Shown here: in pieces, positions 19,554-28,759 of the stretch
Layout of the letters: every line of letters begins with the position of its first letter
Numbering within the stretch: position 1 is the first letter of the stretch
Assembly: GCA_015063905.1 (NCBI GenBank)
Contig: SVTF01000003.1
Location: forward strand, 50,572 to 114,571
DNA: 64,000 bases
From: Oscillospiraceae bacterium
GTDB lineage: Bacteria > Bacillota > Clostridia > Oscillospirales > CAG-272
Direction of reading: 5' to 3'
The notes under the pieces: model-generated
What the model was told of the DNA's origin: nothing
What the model saw: only the letters and a program-made list of their open reading frames with translations
The model's database searches: none
Position numbers and translations under genes: made by a program

Positions 19554-20180
19554 TTATTTATCCTTTCCAAGCACTCGGCTCTTGATCTCGTCGTATTCCT
19601 GCTGCGTGATAGCGCCCGCGTCGAGAAGCTCCTTGTATTTAAAAAGGTCGTCGACGGTGTAAGCGTTGCCGCCATTGTCCGTCTTTATCTCCGCAAAATC
19701 CTTATCCTTCATGCAAAGCAACAATATTCCCGCGATGAGATTGACGAACAGCAGCACCACTACTCTCCATCCCGTTGAAAAATCGGCGGAGCATTTGGAT
19801 CCGTTCAGTTTTTTGAGCGCGGCGATACTAAGTCCCAGCTGAACGCCGCCGATGGCGCCGTAAACGATAAGCATCAAGACGCCAACAATGATAAGACCGG
19901 ACTCGGCAATGGCTACGATCTGCTCCACGTCAACGTATTCTTCGTCATATTCGTAGTAGAAATAGTCGTCGTCGTAATAATAACCGTCGTCGAAAATAAA
20001 GTCGTCGCTGTCATAATAGTCGTCATCAAAGTCATCATAATATTCATCGGCAATATACATGCCGTCGGCTATGATATGACGCATGCCGATAAACAACGAG
20101 CCTAATACTATGCCCAAAAGTATGCATAGCGACGCGGATACGATGCTTATTATCAAAAATACCTTTACCGCCGTTTTCAT
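19554..20180 (-). CDS. Membrane protein with C-terminal SHOCT domain
   Basis: A 208-residue protein. A first hydrophobic segment (about 5-28) is followed by a loop extremely rich in Asp, Glu and Tyr (about 35-80, probably outside the cell), two more hydrophobic segments, and a C-terminal LFKYKELLDAGAITQQEYDE motif typical of SHOCT, a short oligomerisation motif. The start at 20180 has AGGAGGT; the frame extends 16 codons upstream without a site. Its function is unknown. It may be co-transcribed with the Ig-like gene upstream. Confidence 0.7.
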   Translation of the reverse strand: MKTAVKVFLIISIVSASLCILLGIVLGSLFIGMRHIIADGMYIADEYYDDFDDDYYDSDDFIFDDGYYYDDDYFYYEYDEEYVDVEQIVAIAESGLIIVGVLMLIVYGAIGGVQLGLSIAALKKLNGSKCSADFSTGWRVVVLLFVNLIAGILLLCMKDKDFAEIKTDNGGNAYTVDDLFKYKELLDAGAITQQEYDEIKSRVLGKDK

Positions 20181-20248
20181 AAAATACCTCCTGTGCGCGC
20201 GTATATTAATATATGAAATGAACCGCAAAAATACGGTTAAATTGACGT

Positions 20249-21061
20249 CTAATCTTGTGATTCGTTATCAGGCTCCGACTTTTGAACCGAAACCTTGACT
20301 GTTGCCTTTTCCTTGTTCCCCGCCGCGTCGGTTGCGGTGACAAGCACCTCGTACTCGCCCTCGGTATCAACATCCACGGCACTGTCGTCCACGGTATAGT
20401 CAAGCTTGCCAACGCAGTTGTCCTCAAGCGATATGTATAGCGAATAATCTATCTTGTCGCCTATTTGCGCCACAATGACCTCGGGCGCCAGAATAACGGG
20501 CGGCAGTCGGTCGTATATCTGTGTCATGCGCACCTCAAATGCATCGGTCTTGTTGCCATGGCAATCCACGAAACGTATCTTCATTACGTTCGAGCCTATC
20601 CTTGTCAGCTCGGGAAGCTCGTTGAGATACTCGCCGTAAAACTCGCTTGGCTCGTAAACGCTCTCAATATAGTCCATAGGACTTGGCGGCTGCGTTCCAA
20701 CGGCAAAGTACACGTCCTTTACGACAACGTCGGGCGCTTTGGTATCTTGCACCCTCAGCCTTACGCGGACGTCGCCGCGCGAGGTATGCGCCGTCACGTA
20801 ATACACGCCCGAGCGCATCAGCATATCGGGAGAGAAATCGTCCGCAAACGTAGCGCTCCCGTCACCCGTGATGTCAGCGGCGCTTATTGTCTGACCCGCC
20901 TCTATGACGCAGCGAGTGAACTGAAGCTCCAGCGCAAGACACACGCAGCCCGAGGCAACACACAAGACACAGAGCGCCGCGACGCACCAAAGCACATACA
21001 GCTTAGCCGTCCCGACGTATATTCTCAAATTGACCCTTTTATTGCCTATCCCTATCCTCAT
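20249..21061 (-). CDS. Membrane-anchored protein with bacterial Ig-like domains
   Basis: This 270-residue protein has one N-terminal hydrophobic segment (about 18-48, Cys-rich) and an extracytoplasmic remainder made of beta-strand repeats. One domain ends near RVRLRVQDTKAPDVVV, a second near VRMTQIYDRLPPVILAP, and the last contains VTATDAAGNKEKATVKVSV. This is the pattern of DUF5011/HYR-type Ig-like modules. The C-terminus is short and acidic. Such modules are structural parts of surface proteins, and no catalytic motif is visible. Not recognised beyond the fold. Confidence 0.7.
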   Translation of the reverse strand: MRIGIGNKRVNLRIYVGTAKLYVLWCVAALCVLCVASGCVCLALELQFTRCVIEAGQTISAADITGDGSATFADDFSPDMLMRSGVYYVTAHTSRGDVRVRLRVQDTKAPDVVVKDVYFAVGTQPPSPMDYIESVYEPSEFYGEYLNELPELTRIGSNVMKIRFVDCHGNKTDAFEVRMTQIYDRLPPVILAPEVIVAQIGDKIDYSLYISLEDNCVGKLDYTVDDSAVDVDTEGEYEVLVTATDAAGNKEKATVKVSVQKSEPDNESQD

Positions 21062-21169
21062 GCGCGCTCTCTTTTCGCCGTTTTCTCTTCCTATTTAGTA
21101 TATCATCGCTCCAAAGAAATGTCAATAACGGCTCTTTGATAAAAATATAAAAAAATTTTTACAAAGCTA

Positions 21170-21198
21170 TTGACAAAAGATAAAAAGTCTGTTATAAT
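21170..21198 (+). promoter_or_regulatory. Sigma-A promoter of ylxM-ffh-rpsP-khpA
   Basis: TTGACA at 21170-21175 and TATAAT at 21193-21198 with a 17-base spacer; both hexamers are consensus. Confidence 0.92.
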
Positions 21199-21251
21199 CT
21201 GTAAAGTATTTTGCTTTACAGATGTAAAAGCGCAAAAGAGAGGTTGCCGCC

Positions 21252-21584
21252 ATGTTTGAAAAGAACCTGAATATCGGTTATCTGCTCGATTTTTACGGTG
21301 ACGTGCTTACGGAACGCCGCCGCGACGCGCTTGACTTCTATTATAATAACGACATGTCGCTTTCCGAGGTTGCCGAGGAGCTTGGCATCTCGCGGCAGGG
21401 CGCGCGCGACCTTATCAAAAAGGCGGAGGAGGAGCTTGTCTTTTACGAGGAAAAGCTGGGACTTGCCAAAAAATTTGCAGACGCGCAAACACATGCCGCA
21501 CGCGCGCTTGAGCTGTGCGACGCGACGGGTGCCGACAAAGAGCTTAAAAGCGAGATACAGTTGTTGCTCAAAAGCGTCGATTAA
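21252..21584 (+). CDS. ylxM: YlxM/p13-family DNA-binding protein (UPF0122)
   Basis: A 110-residue helix-turn-helix protein related to sigma-70 region 4: LTERRRDALDFYYNNDMSLS, then EVAEELGISRQGARDLIKKA. YlxM is normally encoded just before ffh and is linked with the signal recognition particle. The ATG has GAGAGGT upstream, and ffh starts 42 bases after the stop. The C-terminal 30 residues are helical and charged. Confidence 0.9.
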   Translation: MFEKNLNIGYLLDFYGDVLTERRRDALDFYYNNDMSLSEVAEELGISRQGARDLIKKAEEELVFYEEKLGLAKKFADAQTHAARALELCDATGADKELKSEIQLLLKSVD

Positions 21585-21626
21585 GACGTAACGCAAGCCA
21601 ATTCAAATTCAGGAGGTATTTAATAA

Positions 21627-22970
21627 ATGTTTCAGAACTTGTCGGAAAAATTAGAAAATGCCTTCAAGAAGTTCAAAAACAAGGGTAAATTGACGGAAGC
21701 GGACATCAAGGCGGGCACTCGTGAGATAAAGCTTGCACTTCTTGAGGCTGACGTAAATTTCAAGGTCGTTCGCGACTTTATAAAAAACGTATCCGAGCGA
21801 GCAGTTGGAGCAGAGGTGTTGGAATCGCTCAACCCCGGCCAGCAGGTCATCAAGATAGTTTGCGATGAGCTGACCGCGCTTATGGGCTCCACAAACGCAA
21901 AGCTTACCGTGTCGCCAAAGCCGCCAACAGTCATTATGATGGTTGGTCTTCAGGGTGCGGGTAAGACCACACACGCGGGCAAGCTTGCGGGCATGCTTAA
22001 AAAGCAGGGCAAGAATCCACTTTTGGTTGCGTGCGACGTGTACCGTCCCGCGGCTATAAAGCAGCTGCAGGTAGTGGGCGAAAAGCTGGGTATCCCCGTT
22101 TTCGAGATGGGCGATAAGGAATCCCCCGTCAAGATAGCTAAGGAGGGCATAAAATTCGCCAACGCAAAGGGCTATGACACGGTGCTCATCGATACCGCGG
22201 GCCGCTTGCAGATAGACGAGGTGCTCATGCGCGAGCTTCAGGACATAAAGGCAGAGGTTGCGCCCTCCGAGATACTGCTAACCATAGACGCCATGATAGG
22301 TCAGGAATCGGTAAACGTTGCCGAGACCTTCAACAATATGCTGGACATCACGGGCGTGATACTCACAAAGCTTGACGGCGATACCCGTGGCGGCGCGGCG
22401 CTCTCCGTGCGCTATATAACGGGCAAGCCTATAAAATTCATCGGCGTGGGCGAAAAGCTCGACCAGATAGAGCCCTTCCACCCCGACCGTATGGCGCGCC
22501 GTATTCTCGGCATGGGTGACGTTTTGACGCTTATTGACAAGGCGCAGGAGCAGTTTGATGCCAAAAAGGCGGCGGAGCTTGAGGAAAAGCTGCGCCAGCA
22601 GATATTCACGCTTGACGATTATCTTGAGCAGATGCAGCAGCTCAAAAACATGGGCGGCTTGGATCAGATCGCGGGCATGATCCCCGGTATGAAGCCGGGC
22701 GCGCTTAAGGACGCGAAAATGGACGAAAAGTTGCTCGCGCGTCAAGAGGCTATAATCAAGTCCATGACCCGTCAGGAGCGAGAGCATCCCGAGGTGCTTA
22801 ACGCGTCGCGCCGCCAGCGTATCGCGCGCGGTAGCGGAACGAGCGTCGAGCAGGTCAACAAGCTCTTAAAACAGTATGACCAGGTCAAAAAAATGATGAA
22901 GCAGTTTGCCGACATGGGTAAATCCAAAATGGGTCGCCGCAAGATGGGTAAAATGGGCTTTCCCTTTTAA
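21627..22970 (+). CDS. ffh: Signal recognition particle protein Ffh (SRP54)
   Basis: A 447-residue GTPase that binds SRP RNA and signal peptides. The N domain precedes the G domain, which has GLQGAGKT from residue 107, DTAGRLQ and TKLDGDTRGG. The methionine-rich M domain holds MGGLDQIAGMIPGM and the RNA-binding RRQRIARGSGTS. The C-terminus is Met/Lys/Gly-rich (MGRRKMGKMGFPF). The start has a strong AGGAGGT. It is followed by rpsP after 76 bases. Confidence 0.98.
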   Translation: MFQNLSEKLENAFKKFKNKGKLTEADIKAGTREIKLALLEADVNFKVVRDFIKNVSERAVGAEVLESLNPGQQVIKIVCDELTALMGSTNAKLTVSPKPPTVIMMVGLQGAGKTTHAGKLAGMLKKQGKNPLLVACDVYRPAAIKQLQVVGEKLGIPVFEMGDKESPVKIAKEGIKFANAKGYDTVLIDTAGRLQIDEVLMRELQDIKAEVAPSEILLTIDAMIGQESVNVAETFNNMLDITGVILTKLDGDTRGGAALSVRYITGKPIKFIGVGEKLDQIEPFHPDRMARRILGMGDVLTLIDKAQEQFDAKKAAELEEKLRQQIFTLDDYLEQMQQLKNMGGLDQIAGMIPGMKPGALKDAKMDEKLLARQEAIIKSMTRQEREHPEVLNASRRQRIARGSGTSVEQVNKLLKQYDQVKKMMKQFADMGKSKMGRRKMGKMGFPF

Positions 22971-23046
22971 TTAATTTGTTGTTGAACCGCAAGGTTTAAA
23001 ATAAAAAAGTAAAAATAATATATCAAATTTTTTGGAGGACAAAAAA

Positions 23047-23289
23047 ATGGTAAAAATGAGACTTAGAAGAATGGGCGCAAAGAAGGCTCCCTTCTACCGC
23101 GTAGTTGTTGCTGACAGCCGTTACCCCAGAGACGGTCGTTTCATCGAGGAGATCGGTTACTACAACCCCCAGACCGAGCCCGCAGAGATCAAGATCGACG
23201 CTGATAAGGCTAAGGCTTGGATCGCAAAGGGCGCACAGCCTACCGACACTGTAAAGTCGCTTCTCAAGAAATCCGGCATCGTTGACTGA
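23047..23289 (+). CDS. rpsP: 30S ribosomal protein S16
   Basis: An 80-residue protein of normal S16 length, starting [20 protein letters not shown] with the conserved [12 protein letters not shown]. The ATG at 23047 follows TTGGAGGA; the upstream in-frame TTG at 23032 is part of that ribosome site. The ffh-rpsP-khpA order is typical for Firmicutes. Confidence 0.97.
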   Translation: MVKMRLRRMGAKKAPFYRVVVADSRYPRDGRFIEEIGYYNPQTEPAEIKIDADKAKAWIAKGAQPTDTVKSLLKKSGIVD

Positions 23290-23313
23290 TCTGCCGCTTT
23301 TTAAGGAGAGATC

Positions 23314-23550
23314 ATGGTGGATTTAAAGCAAACTCTGCACAACATCGCCGCTTCTATCGTGGACAGTCCCGATGAGGTTGTGGTTGTGTGCGAGGAGAAC
23401 GACAACTGCATCAATCTTACCCTGAGCGTTGCTCCCGACGATATGGGAATGGTAATCGGTAAGGGCGGACGCATAGCAAAGGCTATCCGCACGGTTATCA
23501 AGGCAGCTGCCGCAGGCTCGGAGAAAAAGGTTAACGTTGATATCAGATAA
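23314..23550 (+). CDS. khpA: KH-domain RNA-binding protein KhpA (YlqC)
   Basis: A 78-residue single KH domain protein with the GMVIGKGGRIAKAIRTVI loop that contacts RNA. KhpA forms a dimer with KhpB and influences small RNAs and cell division in Firmicutes. It directly follows rpsP, with an AAGGAGA site. rimM, trmD and rplS, which usually follow, are absent; a terminator comes 12 bases after the stop. Confidence 0.93.
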   Translation: MVDLKQTLHNIAASIVDSPDEVVVVCEENDNCINLTLSVAPDDMGMVIGKGGRIAKAIRTVIKAAAAGSEKKVNVDIR

Positions 23551-23561
23551 TTGATTCAACT

Positions 23562-23593
23562 AAAAAACGCTTGACTTGTGTCAAGCGTTTTTT
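23562..23593. terminator. Bidirectional terminator after khpA
   Basis: AAAAACGCTTGAC and GTCAAGCGTTTTT form a 13-bp stem with a short loop and flanking A/T runs. It separates khpA (+) from the lipase-like gene (-). Confidence 0.92.
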
Positions 23594-23609
23594 GTTTTTA
23601 TCCACGTGT

Positions 23610-24872
23610 TCAAGGCTTTTTTTGAGGTTGCCGCGCTCTTGACCTGACGGTCTGCAGCTTTCTTCCCCTTTGCCTTTCGCTTTGCGCCGAATTCGCCTTG
23701 GCGCTTGTATCTTGCCTGTCGCCTTGAGGCTGCTTTGCCACTTGAGGCTGATTTTCGCCTTTATGCTGCTTTGCGCCTTTGCTCCGATCGGGCTCTGCCT
23801 GCCGCCCTAAGTCAAAGAGCTTTAAAAACAAGCCCAAGAACATCTCCCTTTTTTGCTTGTCAAGTCCGCCGTAATTCTTGATTATAACGCCGATATGGCG
23901 GACTCCGCCCTGCGTCAGCTCGGTGAGCGTTTTTGCCCCCGTTGACTCCACGACAGCGAAAAAGGTTTGCACAAATTCCCGCTTTTCCGAAAGCGTCATC
24001 TTGTCCATGGCGCGCCTGAACTGCTCCTCGTTTTTCCTGCCTCGCTCCGAAAGCGAATTGAGATGCTCAAAGGTGGCGCCGCAAACGTTCCAGAAAAAGA
24101 TATCGTGCTGAAAAGCTCCCTTGCGCACCCCGTTGACTACGGTGTATCGCTTGCCAATATTGAACATGATGCCGATAAATGACGACTGCGGAATGAATAT
24201 CTCAAGCTTGCGCTGCCTTGCGCGGAAGCTTTGCGACTTGACCGTTGCGTCGTCAAGTCCGGGCCCGTCAAAGCAGTAGGCACGCAGTATACGCGCGGCA
24301 ACCGAGTCATCACAGTTGACGGTGGCGTATAAGCTGAGATTGCCGCCCTTGGAATGACCGCACACGTATATGCGCTCAAGCGGGTATTTGCCCGCCACGT
24401 ACTCAAGATACTGAACCGCGCGCTTTTGCGAGGGTATGCAGTCGAGATACGCGAGTCCAAAATCCTCTCGCCAGCCGATTATCGTGTCGTCTGTTCCCCT
24501 GAACACCACAGCCAAGCGATTGCCCCTCATATGAAAGGTCATAGCGGCAAATTGGCAGGTCTCCTCATCGCTTGTGTAGCTTACGAAATCGCTTACTCTG
24601 ATCTCGCCGAATCGGCGGCTCTTGGCGCAAGCGAGCAGCAATTCGTTGATGTTTTCGGACGGAATTATAAGTCCCAGCTTTACGTTTCTGTTTTTGAGAT
24701 CGGGACAGCGCTTTTTCGCGGCTTCAAGCAGAGTCATATCCTCGCCCCGACACAGCTCGTCAAAATCTGTGTACGAAAGCATGGACAACACAGAGCCGTC
24801 CACCTCTCCGAATCTACTGTCCGAAAAGGACAGATCTCCTCGCCAAGCAACGTAATCAAGTAAATTAGCCAT
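23610..24872 (-). CDS. Mbeg1-like lipase/hydrolase (DUF2974)
   Basis: A 420-residue alpha/beta-hydrolase-like protein. It begins MANLLDYVAWRGDLSF and has FRGTDDTIIGWREDF and the nucleophile elbow CGHSKGGNLSLY with Ser174, all typical of the DUF2974/Mbeg1-like family common in Clostridia. A possible catalytic Asp lies in the FDGPGLDD segment. The last 65 residues are a low-complexity Gln/Lys/Arg-rich tail, probably disordered. The substrate is unknown. It converges with khpA. Confidence 0.85.
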   Translation of the reverse strand: MANLLDYVAWRGDLSFSDSRFGEVDGSVLSMLSYTDFDELCRGEDMTLLEAAKKRCPDLKNRNVKLGLIIPSENINELLLACAKSRRFGEIRVSDFVSYTSDEETCQFAAMTFHMRGNRLAVVFRGTDDTIIGWREDFGLAYLDCIPSQKRAVQYLEYVAGKYPLERIYVCGHSKGGNLSLYATVNCDDSVAARILRAYCFDGPGLDDATVKSQSFRARQRKLEIFIPQSSFIGIMFNIGKRYTVVNGVRKGAFQHDIFFWNVCGATFEHLNSLSERGRKNEEQFRRAMDKMTLSEKREFVQTFFAVVESTGAKTLTELTQGGVRHIGVIIKNYGGLDKQKREMFLGLFLKLFDLGRQAEPDRSKGAKQHKGENQPQVAKQPQGDRQDTSAKANSAQSERQRGRKLQTVRSRARQPQKKP

Positions 24873-25011
24873 ACCCTCACCCCCGTCCTATATTGTTGCC
24901 CCGCGCGACGTGATTTCATCACCGCGTGGGCTTTTCTCACTAAAATTATATCACATTTAGCCAGAATTGTCAATCGCTCCAAGCCTCGCCGCCGCCTTTT
25001 TATTATGAGTC

Positions 25012-25188
25012 GCGACCCGCTTTCCGCCGCCACTCCGGAATCCGTTGCGACCCGCTTTCCGCCGCCACTCCGGAATCCGTTGCGACCCGCTTTCCGCCGC
25101 GGCATTGCCTTTTGCTGCGCCTCATATTCGGCTATATTGCCCCTTGCTACACCTCGTATTCGGCTATATTGCCCCTTGCTACACCTCG
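25012..25188. repeat. Two adjacent tandem repeats at the left edge of the phage island
   Basis: A 35-base unit starting GCGACCCGCTTTCCGCCGCC begins at 25012, 25047 and 25082; the last copy is cut to 19 bases. Directly after, a 32-base unit starting TATTCGGCTATATTGCCCCT begins at 25125 and 25157, with a degenerate partial copy before it. The second array runs into the last codons of the leftward replication gene. No spacers are present, so this is not CRISPR. The remaining gap (24873-25011) holds no gene. Confidence 0.9.
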
Positions 25189-26042
25189 TCGATGGATATG
25201 TTCAGCGAGTGCGCTACCGCCGCTTTGAAAAACTCATCGGTGTCGAACGAGCCTTGCTGAGCCTTTTCCCGTGAATACGGCTCAACGTCCGCAAAGTTGC
25301 CATCCAATACCTTTGCCATATTGCAATCCTTTATCAGCCAATCAAACGTTGCTCTCCAGCCTCTTTGATTATCTCCCTTGAGAAAGGACGAGCCCTCCGC
25401 GTTTTCAAAGCAGCGTTTGAAGTCATCCAGCGTGTAGCTTTTAAAACTCTGCCTTATCGTGTCCTCCCGCTGACTTGACACCGATCTTACCGAAGGGAAA
25501 GATTGACAGATAGAGTTGTACAGCTCTGCCACCGCCGTGCCGCACTCTTCTTTATCTTCTTCTCTCTCTCCTTCTCCTTCTTTCTCTTTCTCTTTATCTA
25601 TTCTGTCGGCGTTACAAGGCGTTACTTCGCCGTTACACGTAACGTTACATTCCGCCATCAGCTTTTGCTTTTTGCGGTGATTGGCTACTCGCTCGCGGGT
25701 CTTCTCTCTGGCAAGCTCAAGTCTGTCTAACTGCTGATGCTTGTTCCAATTTCTTATGGTGATAACACCGTCCACCGTTTCCGTCATGCCGAACCTCTCA
25801 AACACCTCAAGCGCGTAGGCAACGTCCGCGCGTTTCATACGAAAAATGGTTGCCAGCATATCGGGCGTATAGGGTATGTTGCCCATAAGAAACACCCCGC
25901 TATTATTTTGCTTTCCCGCAAGGCAAAGCAGCTTGAACCACACGACAAGTATCATATATTTCTGCGGCATTTTTTCTATCATCAGTATCTTTTCGTCGTC
26001 AAAGATGTCCGTTACCACCTTTATCCATTTTACGTCTGACAT
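25179..26042 (-). CDS. Phage replisome organizer, DnaD-like
   Basis: This 287-residue protein begins VKWIKVVTDIFDDEKILMIE, the pattern of the phage replisome-organizer N-terminal domain, followed by GNIPYTPDMLATIFRM and a winged-helix region to about residue 105. The middle (about 130-170) is a charged Lys/Glu-rich linker, and the C-terminal part resembles a DnaD-type domain ending WLIKDCNMAKVLDGNF. These proteins bind a phage origin and load helicase. It is the last gene of the leftward island operon. Its final codons lie inside the 32-base tandem repeat. Confidence 0.8.
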   Translation of the reverse strand: MSDVKWIKVVTDIFDDEKILMIEKMPQKYMILVVWFKLLCLAGKQNNSGVFLMGNIPYTPDMLATIFRMKRADVAYALEVFERFGMTETVDGVITIRNWNKHQQLDRLELAREKTRERVANHRKKQKLMAECNVTCNGEVTPCNADRIDKEKEKEGEGEREEDKEECGTAVAELYNSICQSFPSVRSVSSQREDTIRQSFKSYTLDDFKRCFENAEGSSFLKGDNQRGWRATFDWLIKDCNMAKVLDGNFADVEPYSREKAQQGSFDTDEFFKAAVAHSLNISIDEV

Positions 26043-26106
26043 TTTTCACCCTCTCTACACCATAAAATTCAGCTTGGCACTTGCTATGACCTAGTTGCGA
26101 GCCTCA

Positions 26107-26484
26107 TTATCTTGCCGCACTCTCATGCAAAAAGCGCGACTGTTCACGCTCCATAAACTCGCCCGTCTTCATGTCCTGTATCTCGGATGCGTCCAGAACC
26201 AAGGCGAATTTGCGTTTTATCCTTACCCATTCGCCCCTCTTGATTATGCAGTTCTGACCGTTGACCGCAACGTATACGTCGTCACGGTATCTGTCATTGT
26301 CGCGGAAAAGCTTGACTGAAATGTACTCGTTGAGGTATCTTTCATATTCCTCGGCGGCGGCGCGAAGCTTTTGGTCCTCGCTTGCCCTCTCTCCGCGCAA
26401 TCTGGCGTTTTCGGCTTCCTTTTCGGCAAGTCTCGCCTCGTATTCGGCTCTCAAAGCCTCTATATTTTGCTTGTATTTTTCCAT
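26107..26484 (-). CDS. Small coiled-coil phage protein of unknown function
   Basis: A 125-residue protein. Residues 1-55 form a heptad-like coiled coil rich in Glu, Ala, Lys and Arg (LRAEYEARLAEKEAENARLR). The C-terminal part is beta-rich with DDVYVAVNGQNCIIKRGEWV and IKRKFALVLDASEIQ. Proteins of this build occur near capsid genes of prophages, but I do not recognise the family. It lies between the capsid and replication genes, 65 bases from the latter. Confidence 0.6.
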   Translation of the reverse strand: MEKYKQNIEALRAEYEARLAEKEAENARLRGERASEDQKLRAAAEEYERYLNEYISVKLFRDNDRYRDDVYVAVNGQNCIIKRGEWVRIKRKFALVLDASEIQDMKTGEFMEREQSRFLHESAAR

Positions 26485-26739
26485 ATATTTTCCTTTCTTT
26501 GATGGTTAATTTTGAATTGTATGAGAGTTTATGGATGTGGCAAATGAATCAAAGCGGGGCGACGTTCCCGACGCCCCGCAACGCCGGGAAATCCACGTCA
26601 CTCCGTAAAATTTCCTCGCGTTCTCGCCTTGCGTTGTAGGCGGCATGCACAGACTTCGCTAGTGCGTCCTCGACGCCCCGACGCCCCCTACGTTTAAGGT
26701 CTGATAAATACCGATACGGATGCGGTAAACAGGCTTATA

Positions 26740-28029
26740 TTATGCCAAGGATGCCGCGGTCTCGATTCTTATCATAAACGCTTCCACAAGACGAACGGTG
26801 ACCTTTGTTGCCTTCCAACCAACAGTTGCTCTCTGATTGAGCGGGTCGGAAGAGCCGGCAGAGCCAAGCTGCTTTACGATATGCTCAAGTCCGCCGTCCT
26901 TAAGAGAGGTGGTTCCGTATGCGTTCTCACCAAAGATGAGCGTTGCGTAAACGTCAACGCCGCACGCGCCCGCCTCGCCGGGATATATAACCGTGTCCGC
27001 CGCGCAGCTCACGCTTGCGGGAGTGGACTTTGTGGAATCGGTTGTAAGCGTGAGAGTGTTTTCGGTGTTAGCGCCAACGTAATACTTCTTGCCGCCGATA
27101 AGCACTTCTCTGCCCACAAGCGCGCCTGCCTTTACGTTGGCATCCGTCTTGAAGGTCACGCTGTCGCTATTGCTGACCTCTCCTGCAACGGTAAGCGTTC
27201 TTACGTTGCTTGCGAGATCCTCCGCGTGAAATACCTTTGCCTCGGTGCTTTCGATAAAGCGCACACCCTCTATCTTGCCGATCTCGCCCTCAAATATAGC
27301 CGCGGGATCTGCGTACTGATGAGGATATTTCCACGCGGGATCACTCATAAGGTCGTAAGCGCAGTCGGGATGGATGATAGCAACGTACGCGCCGTCTATC
27401 TTTTCCGCGTTCTGATTCTTGAGGAATCTGACCGCGCGGCGAATCGCGTCCACGGTGAGATAGCAGTTCTTGCTCTCGTCCGCGTCGCCACCCACGATCT
27501 GCGAGCGGGAGCTTACCTTGCCCTCGCCAAACTGAACGTTGGTTCCGCCCACCAATACCTCGCGGGATATCGTGTCAAGCGTTCTGCCCGCCTGCGAGCC
27601 CAAAAGCTTTGTTGCCATACAGAGATTGTTGTCGATGGCGGTCATGATGAGCAGGTCGGTAAGCTCAACGTATCCGCCGTACTGCGCAACGGTAGCGTTT
27701 ACCGTGCCCATATTGATGGTCTGTCCTGTGGGGGTAACGCCCTCGGCAATGGGATCGGTTATCTTGGGCAGCGGATCGTACTTTCTGAACTGAATGGACT
27801 TACCGTTGCCGTGAGGAATGGTGTGCTTTTGCGCAAAGCGGTCATGCACCAGCGCGGGCTCGGCATTATCGATAAGATAGTCCGAATAATAGGTTCTCAT
27901 TTCGGGGGAAAGACCCGAGCCGTCCGCGTACGTATTTACATTGCCGTTGTTTGTATTGATCTCGCCCTCGGTTCCAAGCACAACGTCGCCTGCGCCGAAG
28001 AGCTGCAAATTGATATTAAATTCTTTCAT
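26740..28029 (-). CDS. Major capsid protein, N4-gp56 family
   Basis: A 429-residue protein. YSDYLIDNAEPALVHDRFAQ, VAQYGGYVELTDLL, LLGSQAGRTLD and the C-terminal GSAGSSDPLNQRATVGWKAT match the N4-gp56 HK97-fold capsid family found in Firmicutes prophages. A short insertion with Thr/Ser/Val-rich beta strands (about 265-335) is visible before the C-terminus. The N-terminus MKEFNINLQLFGAGD resembles the N-terminal extension removed from ribosomal protein L27 by Prp, and a Prp homologue is encoded in the same operon. The 256-base gap downstream holds a GCGGGGCG/CGCCCCGC hairpin at 26554-26579 and no gene. Confidence 0.88.
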   Translation of the reverse strand: MKEFNINLQLFGAGDVVLGTEGEINTNNGNVNTYADGSGLSPEMRTYYSDYLIDNAEPALVHDRFAQKHTIPHGNGKSIQFRKYDPLPKITDPIAEGVTPTGQTINMGTVNATVAQYGGYVELTDLLIMTAIDNNLCMATKLLGSQAGRTLDTISREVLVGGTNVQFGEGKVSSRSQIVGGDADESKNCYLTVDAIRRAVRFLKNQNAEKIDGAYVAIIHPDCAYDLMSDPAWKYPHQYADPAAIFEGEIGKIEGVRFIESTEAKVFHAEDLASNVRTLTVAGEVSNSDSVTFKTDANVKAGALVGREVLIGGKKYYVGANTENTLTLTTDSTKSTPASVSCAADTVIYPGEAGACGVDVYATLIFGENAYGTTSLKDGGLEHIVKQLGSAGSSDPLNQRATVGWKATKVTVRLVEAFMIRIETAASLA

Positions 28030-28159
28030 TTATTTATTTCCTTTCTGTTTTCGCGAATATAACGCATATTTATTGATGGTTGATCTTGCCGTTTTTACTC
28101 TGAATCGGCTTTTCGTTATCAACGCGGACTTATTCTGCAGAAAGGACACTTAAAGGCTC

Positions 28160-28738
28160 TTAAAATGATATTTTCTCGCCGCCAAACGCCCTTTTGGCTA
28201 TCTGGGCACGCTGATCTCTTGTCAGAGAGGACACGTCAATGGGCAATGCTGCCCTCCTTTTAGCGTATCCGTTTTCCGATGGGCGAAGCTTGTTTGATAG
28301 CACGCTTGCCATAACTCTGCGCTCCATTTCCTTTTCTATGCGCGCTCTTTCAAGGTCAAGCCTTGAGTCAAGCTCGGCTTCCCTGCGCTCAAGCTCGCCC
28401 TCGCGTTGCTCCAAGGTGCTAAGCTTTTGCTCCATCGCCTTGTAGCGCTTGAAGCGTTTATTTATCATTTTTTGAGTATCATCAGTGTAGAATTGCTTGA
28501 AGCGGGTGCGGATCAGTCGCTCGTACTCCTCCCTTTCGGCGCGGTCATGCTCCTTGGATGCCGCAATGCCGTCAAGGTCGATACTCGCGTCGTCCCCGTC
28601 GGATCTCTCGAACTCATTTTCCTCGCAGTGATCATCTGCAGGGGCGTCGTATGCGCCCTCCGCTTCGCCGTCCGCGATACTTTCTGCTTTACTGCTCAAT
28701 TCGGTGAGCGTGCCGTTTGCATTTTCCATATCTGTCAA
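28160..28738 (-). CDS. Putative phage scaffolding protein
   Basis: A 192-residue protein. The first 65 residues are acidic and disordered. A long charged coiled coil follows (about 70-150, LEQREGELERREAELDSRLD), then a basic C-terminal tail. Position just upstream of the capsid gene and this composition are typical of scaffolding proteins. It lacks the Leu-Gln-Phe-type N-terminal motif seen in the capsid. The family is not otherwise recognised. Confidence 0.65.
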   Translation of the reverse strand: MTDMENANGTLTELSSKAESIADGEAEGAYDAPADDHCEENEFERSDGDDASIDLDGIAASKEHDRAEREEYERLIRTRFKQFYTDDTQKMINKRFKRYKAMEQKLSTLEQREGELERREAELDSRLDLERARIEKEMERRVMASVLSNKLRPSENGYAKRRAALPIDVSSLTRDQRAQIAKRAFGGEKISF

Positions 28739-28759
28739 AATGTAACCTCCTTATTTGTC

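Noticed and set aside
25012..25188. Possible CRISPR array
   Set aside because: The repeat units follow each other without spacers, and two unrelated unit types have only two to three copies.
26740..28029. Encapsulin nanocompartment instead of phage capsid
   Set aside because: The N4-gp56 features and the adjacent portal, terminase and scaffold genes show a phage capsid; no cargo enzyme is nearby.
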